NCBI GenBank assembly: GCA_017559685.1 | Contig: JAFYQY010000216.1 | Location: forward strand, 1-14,529 | Length of the DNA: 14,529 nucleotides | Direction: 5' to 3' | Origin: Alistipes sp. | GTDB lineage: Bacteria; Bacteroidota; Bacteroidia; Bacteroidales; Rikenellaceae | Made by a program: the position numbers and the translations under genes | The notes under the pieces: generated by a model | What the model was told of the DNA's origin: nothing | Databases searched by the model: none | Seen by the model: only the letters and a program-made list of their open reading frames with translations | Part shown: piece after piece, positions 1-6,788 of the stretch | Numbering within the stretch: the stretch's first letter is position 1 | Layout: each line of letters begins with the position of its first letter

Positions 1-2
1 AC

Positions 3-515
3 TCGATTGTTGGTGGTGCTATCGACGCACGCTTTATGCCGGCTATCTTGAAGGGTGTTATGGAGAAGATGGACGAGGGTCCGTTGACAGGATCGTATGC
101 TCGTGATATCCGTGTTACTATCTACGACGGTAAGATGCACCCAGTAGATTCGAACGAAATTTCGTTTAAGCTCGCTGCACGTAACGCATTCAAGGAGGCG
201 TTCCGCAATGCTGGTCCGAAGATTATGGAGCCTATCTACAACGTTGAGGTTCTCACCCCAACCGACTATATGGGATCGGTAATGAGCGACTTGCAGAATC
301 GCCGTGCTATGATTATGGGTATGGAGTCTGCTAAGGGCTTCGACAAGCTTATTGCACGTGTGCCACTCGCTGAGTTGTACCGTTACTCTACAACCTTGTC
401 GTCTTTGACATCGGGAGCTGCAACCTACACTATGAAGTTCGATTCATACGAGCAGGTGCCAAGCGATGTTCAGGATAAGCTTTTGAAGGCCTACACCGAC
501 ACTGATGAAGAGTAG
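3..515 (+). CDS. fusA: Elongation factor G, C-terminal part (5' end outside window)
   Basis: The frame is open from the window edge, so only the last 170 residues are present. They cover the end of domain IV and all of domain V of the ribosomal translocase EF-G, a GTPase that moves tRNA and mRNA through the ribosome; the GTPase domain lies outside the window. Recognisable family stretches are the VTIYDG segment, the FKEAFRNAGPKIMEPI segment, and the MGSVMSDLQNRRAMIMGMES segment typical of domain V. The tail (VPSDVQDKLLKAY) resembles the second EF-G paralogue common in Bacteroidetes more than the str-operon copy, so the symbol could equally be a fusA2. Codon use is strongly biased (AAG for Lys, CGT for Arg, GCT for Ala), as expected for a highly expressed gene. 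The stop is TAG at 513-515. Confidence 0.93.
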   Translation, partial: SIVGGAIDARFMPAILKGVMEKMDEGPLTGSYARDIRVTIYDGKMHPVDSNEISFKLAARNAFKEAFRNAGPKIMEPIYNVEVLTPTDYMGSVMSDLQNRRAMIMGMESAKGFDKLIARVPLAELYRYSTTLSSLTSGAATYTMKFDSYEQVPSDVQDKLLKAYTDTDEE

Positions 516-525
516 AAAATCGTTC

Positions 526-627
526 TGATAAGTTCTTTTTGCACGAATCTACGGAGAGCGGAATGCTCACATAGGCGTACTATGCTCCGCTTCCGCTCCC
601 TTGTTTCGCACAAAAATAATCTTATCA
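526..627. repeat. Imperfect long inverted repeat downstream of the EF-G gene
   Basis: TGATAAG at 526-532 pairs with CTTATCA at 621-627. The pairing continues inward through T-rich/A-rich stretches (535-547 with 605-616) to GAGAGCGGA (555-563) against the TTCCGCTCC stretch (591-599). A smaller stem CATAG/CTATG (570-574, 580-584) lies at the centre. It could fold in mRNA as a 3' structure or be an intergenic palindromic element. No T-run follows it, so a simple intrinsic terminator is unlikely. Confidence 0.55.
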
Positions 628-652
628 TAAGCAATTTTGAGATAAGACGAGT

Positions 653-724
653 TTTAGTGAATTTAATGAATTTAGCGAGTTTAGTAGAAATCTCTAATTT
701 CCCTAATTTCCCTAAATTCCCTAA
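653..724. repeat. Degenerate 9-nt tandem array with inverted halves
   Basis: Eight consecutive 9-mers run through this stretch. The first four resemble TTTAGTGAA (653-688). The last four resemble TTTCCCTAA (689-724), which in reverse complement is a phase-shifted TTTAGGGAA, so the second half is a diverged inverted copy of the first. By hand alignment about 25 of 34 positions of the two arms are complementary. No coding function is apparent; the open frame on the other strand here is a by-product of the 9-nt period. Confidence 0.6.
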
Positions 725-808
725 CAACTAAATATAAAAATGTTTTGAAGAAGACTAAAGTTTAGATAATTCCTAACCAACCATTTTTTTCATAAGCATT
801 TTTTGAGG

Positions 809-845
809 GAGAGGGCAGAGTCGTGAGATTCCGCCCTCTCTATTT
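809..845 (+). terminator. Possible terminator hairpin upstream of dprA
   Basis: GAGAGGGC (809-816) and GCCCTCTC (833-840) form a perfect 8-bp stem with a 16-nt loop, followed by TATTT. The U-tract is poor and the hairpin lies about 300 bp past the EF-G stop, so termination is plausible but not certain. Confidence 0.4.
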
Positions 846-876
846 AATAGTTAGTAAAGAGAAGAGCGTAGAGTGC

Positions 877-925
877 AATTTTTAATTTTTAATTTTCAAT
901 TTTTAATTTAAGATTGTTATCTTTG
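877..925 (+). promoter_or_regulatory. dprA promoter: TATCTTTG -7 element with 7-nt-periodic A/T tract
   Basis: TATCTTTG at 918-925 matches the Bacteroidetes -7 consensus TAnnTTTG. Directly upstream (877-911) is a run of TTTTTAA-like units covering the place of the -33 element, which has no clear TTTG. The -7 element ends only 4 nt before the ATG at 930, so the expected transcription start falls at or next to the start codon and the mRNA may be leaderless. Confidence 0.7.
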
Positions 926-929
926 TATT

Positions 930-2033
930 ATGATATTGGACGAACTTGCTTTGACCTTTGTTCCCGAGCTCGGAGTGCGTGGTGTAGCCCATCTTATGGA
1001 TATATACAGCGATGCCGAGGAGGTCTATGCGCAGAAGGAGCACAACCTTATTCTGTGTGCCGAACTGCGCAAGGATATTGCTACCCGTATCGTTCAAAAG
1101 GCGGGCTATGCGGAGGCGGAGCGAGAACTTCGATACTGCGAGTCGCAGGGTATAAAGATAAACTCCTACAACGACTGCGACTATCCTCCGCTGTTGCGTG
1201 AGGCTGCGGATAGACCGCACATTGTCTACTCGATGGGCGACATCGAGGCGTTGCAGTCGAAACATATCCTCTCGGTGGTGGGTACACGACGCATCAGCTC
1301 CTATGGCGAGAGCGTCTGCGCCAAGTTTATCCCCGAGTTGGCGGAGATGTTCCCCGACTTGGTGGTAGTTAGTGGCTTGGCCTTTGGCGTAGATGCTGCG
1401 GCACATCGTGCAGCGCTGGCTGCGGGAGTCAGAACGGTGGGTGTTGTGGCAAATAAGTTACCCGACGTAACCCCTGCGCAACATCGTAACCTCGCCAAGG
1501 ATATGCTCGATAATGGTGGTGCTATAATCACTGAACTCCACTCGCAGAGCAAGCAGAATGGCTCGTACTATATCCCACGCAATCGCATTATTGCGGGCGT
1601 GGCAGAGGGTTTGCTGGTTGTCGAGTCGCCTTCGAATGGAGGCTCGCTCTCGACGGCTAAGGCGGCGGACGCCTACTCTCGCACTATTATGGCGGTGCCT
1701 GGTCGTATTACCGACTCCCGCTCGGAGGGCACAAACCACCTCATAAAGACAAACGTGGCACAACTTGTAACTTCCGCAGAGGATATGGCGGCGGCTTTGG
1801 GCTGGGAAGTGCCTGGGGCAATGCCCGAGAAGATGCACTTTGCACCTCACGAGATAACACCTAAGGAGCGAGCAGTTTATAATGCTATTGCCGATAATTC
1901 GGATGGCTTAACACTCGAGAAGGTTGCCGATGCGACCGCCTTGCCTATCGCCGAGGTGAGTGCAATATTGTTAAATATGGAGTTGTCGGGTATGGTGCGA
2001 CAACTGCCTGGAAAGGTCTATGTGATATGCTGA
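930..2033 (+). CDS. dprA: DNA processing protein DprA
   Basis: This 367-residue DprA/Smf protein would bind incoming single-stranded DNA and load RecA during natural transformation. The Rossmann-like core is complete: VGTRRISSYG (117-126), SGLAFGVDAAAH (148-159), an IPRNRIIAG segment (215-223), GSLSTA (238-243), a VPG turn (256-258) and EGTNHLI (266-272). Residues about 308-367 look like the C-terminal winged-helix domain (KERAVYNAI ... LLNMELSGMVRQLPGKVYV). The N-terminal 100 residues fit the usual SAM-like region, which supports the ATG at 930 even though the promoter lies almost on top of it. It overlaps the next gene by 7 nt, so the two are probably translationally coupled. DprA is common in Bacteroidetes regardless of proven competence, so its presence alone does not show transformability. 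Confidence 0.95.
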   Translation: MILDELALTFVPELGVRGVAHLMDIYSDAEEVYAQKEHNLILCAELRKDIATRIVQKAGYAEAERELRYCESQGIKINSYNDCDYPPLLREAADRPHIVYSMGDIEALQSKHILSVVGTRRISSYGESVCAKFIPELAEMFPDLVVVSGLAFGVDAAAHRAALAAGVRTVGVVANKLPDVTPAQHRNLAKDMLDNGGAIITELHSQSKQNGSYYIPRNRIIAGVAEGLLVVESPSNGGSLSTAKAADAYSRTIMAVPGRITDSRSEGTNHLIKTNVAQLVTSAEDMAAALGWEVPGAMPEKMHFAPHEITPKERAVYNAIADNSDGLTLEKVADATALPIAEVSAILLNMELSGMVRQLPGKVYVIC

Positions 2034-2815
2034 TAGATACCCATTCACACATATATGACGAGGCTTTCGACAATGATCGCAACGAGGTTGTCGAGCGTGC
2101 TCGTGCCGAAGGTGTTGAGCGCATCATTCTCCCTGCGATCGATGGCGAGAGCAATGAACGCCTGTTCGACTTGTGCCGAGCGTGTGGCGACTATGTGGTG
2201 CCGTTGATGGGACTGCATCCGACATCGGTAAACGATAACCCTCGCTGGCGTGAGGAGTTGGCCGAGGTGGAAAAACTGCTTGCAAACCCTCCACAGGGTA
2301 TCGATCGCTTCTATGGCGTTGGCGAGATAGGCTTAGATCTCTATTGGAGTCGTGATTGGCAGGCGGAGCAGACCGAAGCCTTTCGTGCACAACTCGATAT
2401 GGCGTTGAAGTACAATCTGCCTATCGTGGTGCATACCCGTGATGCGTGGGAGGAGATGGCCTCCATCATCGAGGAGTATCGAGAAAAGGGCTTACGAGGT
2501 GTCTTTCACGCCTTCTCGGCCGATGTGGCGATGTATGAGCGACTCAGGGAGTGTGGCGACTTTGTCTTCGGTATCGGCGGTGTTGTGACCTTCAAAAAGA
2601 GCGCTTTGGCCGAGGTTGTCAAGGCTATGCAACTGGAGGATTTGGTGGTCGAGACCGATGCGCCATATCTTACGCCCGCACCCTACAGAGGCACTCGCAA
2701 CGAGTCGTCTTATGTGCGCTTTGTGGCGCAGAAAATAGCCGAGTTGAAGGGCGTTGAATACGAGGTTGTTGCCGAGACGACAACCGCAAATGCAAAACGA
2801 ATTTTTGGAATTTAG
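2027..2815 (+). CDS. TatD-family metal-dependent DNase
   Basis: A 262-residue TIM-barrel amidohydrolase of the TatD family, which acts as a Mg2+-dependent 3'-5' exonuclease/DNase in several bacteria. The metal-binding set is intact: DTHSH with H6 and H8, GEIGLD with E100, H136 in the IVVHTRD segment, H161 in the FHAF segment, and D211 in the ETDAPYL segment. The length is typical of the family, and the start codon overlaps the end of dprA by 7 nt. It is the middle gene of the dprA-tatD-ansA operon and lies 6 nt before ansA. Bacteria usually carry several TatD paralogues (TatD, YcfH, YjjV types) and I cannot tell which this is. A link with DNA handling alongside DprA is inference from position. 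Confidence 0.93.
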   Translation: MLIDTHSHIYDEAFDNDRNEVVERARAEGVERIILPAIDGESNERLFDLCRACGDYVVPLMGLHPTSVNDNPRWREELAEVEKLLANPPQGIDRFYGVGEIGLDLYWSRDWQAEQTEAFRAQLDMALKYNLPIVVHTRDAWEEMASIIEEYREKGLRGVFHAFSADVAMYERLRECGDFVFGIGGVVTFKKSALAEVVKAMQLEDLVVETDAPYLTPAPYRGTRNESSYVRFVAQKIAELKGVEYEVVAETTTANAKRIFGI

Positions 2816-2821
2816 AGCGAT

Positions 2822-3853
2822 ATGAAAAAGGCTTCGATTTTAATTATCTACACGGGAGGAACGATTGGTATGCGCCGTAACGAGAACGGAACGCTTGTAC
2901 CATTCGACTTCAACACTATCGAGCAGGAGTTTCCTGCAGTAAGAAACTTGAACGTCGATATCTCGGTCTACAAGATGGAGGCTATCGACTCCTCGAATGT
3001 AACCCCTTCCCGCTGGTGCGAATTGGCACACATTATAGCCGATAATTACGACAACCACAACGGTTTTGTGGTGTTGCACGGCACCGATACGATGTCCTAT
3101 ACAGCCTCGGCGCTGAGCTTTATGCTCGAGAATCTCTCGAAGCCTGTGATATTTACGGGTAGCCAGATTCCGATGGGTATCCTGCGCACCGATGGCCGTG
3201 AGAATCTTATTACTGCTATCGAGTTGGCTGCAGCCACAAACTCTGCAGGCGAGCCGTTAGTGCCTGAGGTGGCTCTCTATTTCCAGAATCGCCTTTTCCG
3301 TGCAAACCGCACATCGAAACACTCGGCCGAGGCGTTGAGTGCCTTCGAGTCGAGAAACCTCGCCCCATTGGCAGAGGTGGGCGTGAATATCGTCTACAAC
3401 CATTCGGTCATAAATAGATCACGCAGTAGTGAGCCGCTGCGAGTGAACGATAAACTCAACGACAAGGTTGTTATCATAAAACTCTTCCCGGGTTTGTCGC
3501 AGGCCTCGCTCAAGGCTATGCTCTCGATCGATGGCGTGCAGGGCGTTGTGCTCGAGACCTATGGTACGGGAAATGCTCCTACGGCAGATTGGTTTATCGA
3601 TACTTTGCACGACGCAATTTCACGTGGTATTGCCGTTGTGAATATCACCCAATGTCAGGGTGGAGCCGTAGCTATGCACCTCTACGAGACAGGCCGTAAA
3701 TTACAGGATTTGGGTGTGATTTGTGGCTACGATATGACCACCGAGGCTGCCGTTACCAAACTTATGTGGCTGCTTGGTAGTGGTTTGGAGGGTGCCGAGT
3801 TGGCTCAGGCGATGGCAACATCGTTGCGAGGAGAGCTCGAAAATGCACTTTAA
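2822..3853 (+). CDS. ansA: Type I (cytoplasmic) L-asparaginase
   Basis: A 343-residue asparaginase that hydrolyses L-asparagine to aspartate and ammonia. The family signatures are clear: YTGGTIG (10-16, nucleophile Thr within it), HGTDTM (86-91, giving the second Thr-Asp pair), TASALSFMLENL, FTGSQIPMG, and NRTSK supplying the expected catalytic lysine. It aligns along its whole length with the E. coli AnsA pattern as I remember it. There is no signal peptide, which agrees with the cytoplasmic type I rather than the periplasmic type II enzyme. It is the last gene of the operon, 6 nt after the TatD gene. No convincing intrinsic terminator is visible after the stop; an AT-rich inverted repeat (3888-3909) is the only candidate structure. 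Confidence 0.96.
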   Translation: MKKASILIIYTGGTIGMRRNENGTLVPFDFNTIEQEFPAVRNLNVDISVYKMEAIDSSNVTPSRWCELAHIIADNYDNHNGFVVLHGTDTMSYTASALSFMLENLSKPVIFTGSQIPMGILRTDGRENLITAIELAAATNSAGEPLVPEVALYFQNRLFRANRTSKHSAEALSAFESRNLAPLAEVGVNIVYNHSVINRSRSSEPLRVNDKLNDKVVIIKLFPGLSQASLKAMLSIDGVQGVVLETYGTGNAPTADWFIDTLHDAISRGIAVVNITQCQGGAVAMHLYETGRKLQDLGVICGYDMTTEAAVTKLMWLLGSGLEGAELAQAMATSLRGELENAL

Positions 3854-3918
3854 CGACTAAAAATTGCCTTTTTTGCCACCAAAGTCATTATAAATTTATT
3901 AATTTATAAAAAAATATA

Positions 3919-3926
3919 TATCTTTG
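3919..3926 (+). promoter_or_regulatory. Promoter -7 element of the OmpA/TPR lipoprotein gene
   Basis: TATCTTTG fits the TAnnTTTG consensus. An AT-rich inverted repeat, TTATAAATT and AATTTATAA (3888-3896 and 3901-3909), occupies the region just upstream; no TTTG -33 box is evident. The leader to the ATG at 4013 would be about 80 nt. Confidence 0.7.
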
Positions 3927-3931
3927 TGGCG

Positions 3932-3951
3932 AAATAGGTACATACCTATTT
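3932..3951 (+). promoter_or_regulatory. Perfect 9-bp palindrome at the predicted transcription start
   Basis: AAATAGGTA (3932-3940) and TACCTATTT (3943-3951) are exact inverted copies separated by 2 nt. The first arm begins 6 nt after the -7 element, at the expected +1. It could be a 5'-terminal mRNA stem-loop that protects the transcript or an operator for a dimeric repressor. Confidence 0.6.
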
Positions 3952-4012
3952 AGTCGGAATCGAATAGAAATAGATAGACAATTTTTTAACTTTTAATTAT
4001 TCAAACAACATT

Positions 4013-5701
4013 ATGAAAAATCTTTTTAAGATGACATTGGTTCTTGCAGCTGTTGCTTTGACCGTTACAGGTTGTAACTGCTTCAAGAAGATGGCGAAGG
4101 ATCCTTCGGCTATCACAATCACTTGCACCCCTGACGTGCTTGTTTTGAACAACGGTAAGGTTGTTGCTGACATCGCTGCAGAGGTTCCTGCAAAGTATTT
4201 CAACAAGACCGCTTCGTTGAAGGTTACTCCTGCTCTCGTTTATGAGGGTGGCGTTACTAAGGGTAACACTATCATCCTCCAGGGTGAGAAGGTTGCTGAC
4301 AACGGTATTCTCGTAAAGAATGGCGAGAAGGTTAGCATCAAGCGTCAGGTAGAGTTCGCTTACAAGCCAGAGATGAAGCTCTCGAACCTCGTACTCATCG
4401 TTGAGGTTAAGTGCAAGAGCGGTAAGTGCAAGGAGTTTACTCTTATCAACGCTAACACAGGCGAGATTATCGGTGCAGATACAAAGCTTACTCCTGCAGA
4501 GTACGGTTTGTCGATTGCAAAGGGTATCAACACTTTGCAGAGCGAGATCAACTTCTCGGAGGCTATGCAGCCTGCAGCTAACAACTACAAGCGTGTAACT
4601 ACCGTTGTAACTAAGGCTGACATCGTTTACCAGATCAACTCTTCACGTGTATCGAAGAAGGCTGTTAATACTGAGGAGTTGAAGGCTTTGAAGGCTGGTG
4701 TTGAGGCTAACAAGACTAACGATCGTGTTGCTCAGTCGCTCTACGTTAACGGTTACGCTTCGCCAGATGGTCCAGAGAAGTTCAACGACAAGTTGTCGGA
4801 GAAGCGTTCTAAGACTGGTTTGAAGGCTGTTGAGAAGTTGCTTGCTGACGCAGGTTTGAACATCGATGCTGCTGCATACGGTGAGGACTGGGAGGGCTTC
4901 CAGGCTGCTGTTGCTGCTTCGAACATCGCTGATAAGGATCTCATTCTTCAGGTTTTGAAGATGTACTCGTCGAGCGCAGAGCGTGAGGCTGAGATTCGCA
5001 ATATGGCTACAGTATTCAAGTCACTCAAGACTGACGTTTTGAAGAAGCTCCGTCGTGCTCAGGTTGTTAACAGCGCAGATGTAACCGGCTGGAGTGACGA
5101 GGAGATGATTGCTCTCATCAAGGAGGGTAAGGTATCTACTTTGAAGCTCGAGGAGTTGCTCCACATTGCAACTGTTTGCGACAGCGTTGCTGAGACTGCA
5201 TTGCTCGAGGCTACTAAGTCGGGTGATGCTCGTGCTTGGAACAACCTCGCATTGGTTTACGCTAAGGCTGGCAACTACGACAAGGCTGTTGAGTGCTTGA
5301 ACAAGGTTGACAACACAGTTTCTGCTGAGTTGAACAACAACTACGCTTTGATCTACGCTGCAAGCGGTGACCTCGCAAAGGCTGAGGGTTATGCTGCTAA
5401 CGCATCTGCTGAGACTAAGGCTATGGTTGCTGCTGCTAAGGGTGACTATGCTGCTGCTTCTCAGACTTTGAAGTCGGGTTACAACGCTGCAGTTGTAAAC
5501 TTGCAGAATGGCAACCTCGCAGCTGCTAAGCAGTGCATCGCTAGCGATATGTCTGCAAAGGCTGATTACCTCCGTGCTGTTATCGCTTGCAAAGAGGGCG
5601 ATGTAAACGGTGCTAAGGCTCAGCTCAACAGCGCAGTATCTAAGGATGCTTCGTTGAAGGAGAAGGCTGCGAAGGATGTAAATCTTGCATCTCTCAAGTA
5701 A
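4013..5701 (+). CDS. Lipoprotein with OmpA-like and TPR regions
   Basis: A 562-residue predicted lipoprotein. The signal peptide ends in a lipobox (VTGC, lipidated Cys 21) and a second Cys follows at 23. Residues about 35-190 look like a beta-rich domain. Residues about 200-345 include NGYASPDGPEKFNDKLSEKR (246-265), the Bacteroidetes version of the OmpA-C core (GxxSxxG ... N ... LSxxRA), which suggests peptidoglycan or envelope association. Residues about 405-545 are helical TPR-like units (WNNLALVYAKAGNYDKAVECL, NNYALIYAASGDLAKAEGYA and further degenerate copies). Lys is almost always AAG, and Ala is mostly GCT, which points to very high expression. It is monocistronic, with its own promoter (3919-3926) and a strong terminator (5750-5795). 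The envelope-scaffold role is inferred; I do not know a named homologue. Confidence 0.85.
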   Translation: MKNLFKMTLVLAAVALTVTGCNCFKKMAKDPSAITITCTPDVLVLNNGKVVADIAAEVPAKYFNKTASLKVTPALVYEGGVTKGNTIILQGEKVADNGILVKNGEKVSIKRQVEFAYKPEMKLSNLVLIVEVKCKSGKCKEFTLINANTGEIIGADTKLTPAEYGLSIAKGINTLQSEINFSEAMQPAANNYKRVTTVVTKADIVYQINSSRVSKKAVNTEELKALKAGVEANKTNDRVAQSLYVNGYASPDGPEKFNDKLSEKRSKTGLKAVEKLLADAGLNIDAAAYGEDWEGFQAAVAASNIADKDLILQVLKMYSSSAEREAEIRNMATVFKSLKTDVLKKLRRAQVVNSADVTGWSDEEMIALIKEGKVSTLKLEELLHIATVCDSVAETALLEATKSGDARAWNNLALVYAKAGNYDKAVECLNKVDNTVSAELNNNYALIYAASGDLAKAEGYAANASAETKAMVAAAKGDYAAASQTLKSGYNAAVVNLQNGNLAAAKQCIASDMSAKADYLRAVIACKEGDVNGAKAQLNSAVSKDASLKEKAAKDVNLASLK

Positions 5702-5702
5702 A

Positions 5703-5832
5703 AAATTCTTGTGATAAGCCGCAATCTGCGGCACATCCCAAAAAGTAAAGACCTCCGGGCTGTACGTTGTGTACTATCCCGGAGGTCTCTCTTTTGCGAT
5801 GTACCACATCTCACGGCTTCTGACAAGAATTT
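5703..5832. repeat. Long inverted repeat enclosing the terminator
   Basis: Positions 5703-5737 are an inverted copy of 5798-5832: 27 of 35 positions are complementary by hand count, and several mismatches would be G-U pairs in RNA. The ends are AAATTCTTGT and ACAAGAATTT. The left arm also holds its own stem GCCGCA/TGCGGC (5718-5732). The intrinsic terminator lies inside the repeat. Confidence 0.65.
5750..5795 (+). terminator. Intrinsic terminator of the lipoprotein gene
   Basis: GACCTCCGGG (5750-5759) and CCCGGAGGTC (5778-5787) form a perfect 10-bp GC-rich stem. The loop contains a small GTAC/GTAC stem, and TCTCTTTT follows. It lies 48 nt after the stop codon. Confidence 0.92.
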
Positions 5833-5956
5833 AGCGATGTCTGTATTGTTTGCCTTGCTCTCATCTGCTTAAAAATCGTTTTTTTGTTTGTAGCGATGCA
5901 CCACATCTCACGCCTTCTGACAAGAATTTAGTGATGTCTGTATTGTTTGCCGTGCT
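5796..5956. repeat. Two 64-nt direct repeats, 97 nt apart
   Basis: Copy 1 is 5796-5859 and copy 2 is 5893-5956. They match at 60 of 64 positions without gaps; both start GCGATG, contain CTTCTGACAAGAATTTAG and end in TGCT. The 33-nt spacer is T-rich. Both copies also match, inverted, the 35-nt stretch right after the lipoprotein stop (5703-5737). No open frame or RNA gene is recognised here. Confidence 0.85.
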
Positions 5957-5982
5957 AAAAGACGTTTTTGCGGTTGAGAGCT

Positions 5983-6011
5983 AAAAAAAATAGGACTCAA
6001 CCGAGCCCTAT
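5983..6011 (-). terminator. Intrinsic terminator of the pssA-porin-transglycosylase operon
   Basis: Read on the - strand, ATAGGGCTC and GAGTCCTAT (one G-U pair) form a 9-bp stem with a 4-nt GGTT loop, followed directly by eight T residues. It lies about 60 nt after the transglycosylase stop at 6073. Confidence 0.88.
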
Positions 6012-6072
6012 CTAATCCTATTAAGCACTGCAGGTGTGCATCCTATCAAATCCCATTAACTTCTATCAGCCT

Positions 6073-6777
6073 CTATTCGATATTGGCGATAGTCTCGTTT
6101 TGCGCCTTGTAGAGATTGTAGAGGTGCATAACCTTATCCACATACTCGAGCGTCTCTTTGCTGCCGTTAAATGTGCCCGATTGCACCACCTCGTGGTTGG
6201 CAAACTCGGGGTCGTTGAGCCAGCTCAAAAAGAGTCTTACCGACTGCCATTTATTAGCATCAGCATCGTAGTGCTTGGCCAATCGTCGTGCATCGGCAAT
6301 GCGTGTATAACCTGCGTTATAGCAGGCGAGAAGAAATCGCAACTGCTCCTCTTCGCTCACCTCTTGCGATAGGTTCAACATACTCTTATTCTCGAGCAAC
6401 AACTGCGCCGCAATCTCCACGTTTGTGCGGGGATCGAATAGCTCGCTGCGCTCGTAGCCCATATTCTGTGCCACAAACGGCATTATCTGCATCAGGCCGA
6501 TAGCACCCGCAGGCGATATTGCATCGAAGCGAAATACCGACTCGGCACGGGCGATAGCAGCCAGAAGTCTCCAGTCGAGTTTGTACTTTTCGCCCATATC
6601 CTTGAAGAGAGCGTCGTATTGCGAGATTGAGAACTTCGCCATTCTCTCGAGCTCTGCGGCACGGCGCTCTGCAACCTGATGCTCTACGACAGCGTTTGTC
6701 GAATAGAGTGCAGAGGCGATGCCTACCGAGACAAAGAGTGCCGGTGCTACAACTTTAGCAATAGATTTTTTTCGCAT
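6073..6777 (-). CDS. Membrane-anchored lytic transglycosylase (SLT family)
   Basis: A 234-residue protein with an N-terminal hydrophobic segment (about residues 8-30, after MRKKS), which is a signal anchor or signal peptide. A lysozyme-like SLT domain follows (about 55-200). The catalytic glutamate is E79 in ARAESVFRFDAISPAGAIGLMQIMP with the downstream GLMQIMP signature (94-100), and the ACYNAG segment (151-156) is the family's conserved A-YNAG motif. The domain cleaves peptidoglycan glycan strands to 1,6-anhydro products. The fold resembles the catalytic half of MltF, but the N-terminal solute-binding domain of MltF is absent. It is the last gene of the operon, 11 nt after the porin stop, and just before a strong terminator. 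Sharing a transcript with an outer-membrane protein and a phospholipid enzyme suggests an envelope-biogenesis operon. Confidence 0.92.
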   Translation of the reverse strand: MRKKSIAKVVAPALFVSVGIASALYSTNAVVEHQVAERRAAELERMAKFSISQYDALFKDMGEKYKLDWRLLAAIARAESVFRFDAISPAGAIGLMQIMPFVAQNMGYERSELFDPRTNVEIAAQLLLENKSMLNLSQEVSEEEQLRFLLACYNAGYTRIADARRLAKHYDADANKWQSVRLFLSWLNDPEFANHEVVQSGTFNGSKETLEYVDKVMHLYNLYKAQNETIANIE

Positions 6778-6788
6778 AACCTAAATGT

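Noticed and set aside
491..727. 78-residue open frame on the - strand
   Set aside because: It arises from the 9-nt-period array and overlaps the EF-G end. The repeated LGK/KFIKF pattern mirrors the repeat period, not a protein family.
5021..5734. 237-residue open frame on the - strand
   Set aside because: It lies opposite the lipoprotein gene and crosses its stop. The strong codon bias of that gene leaves the complementary frame free of stops.
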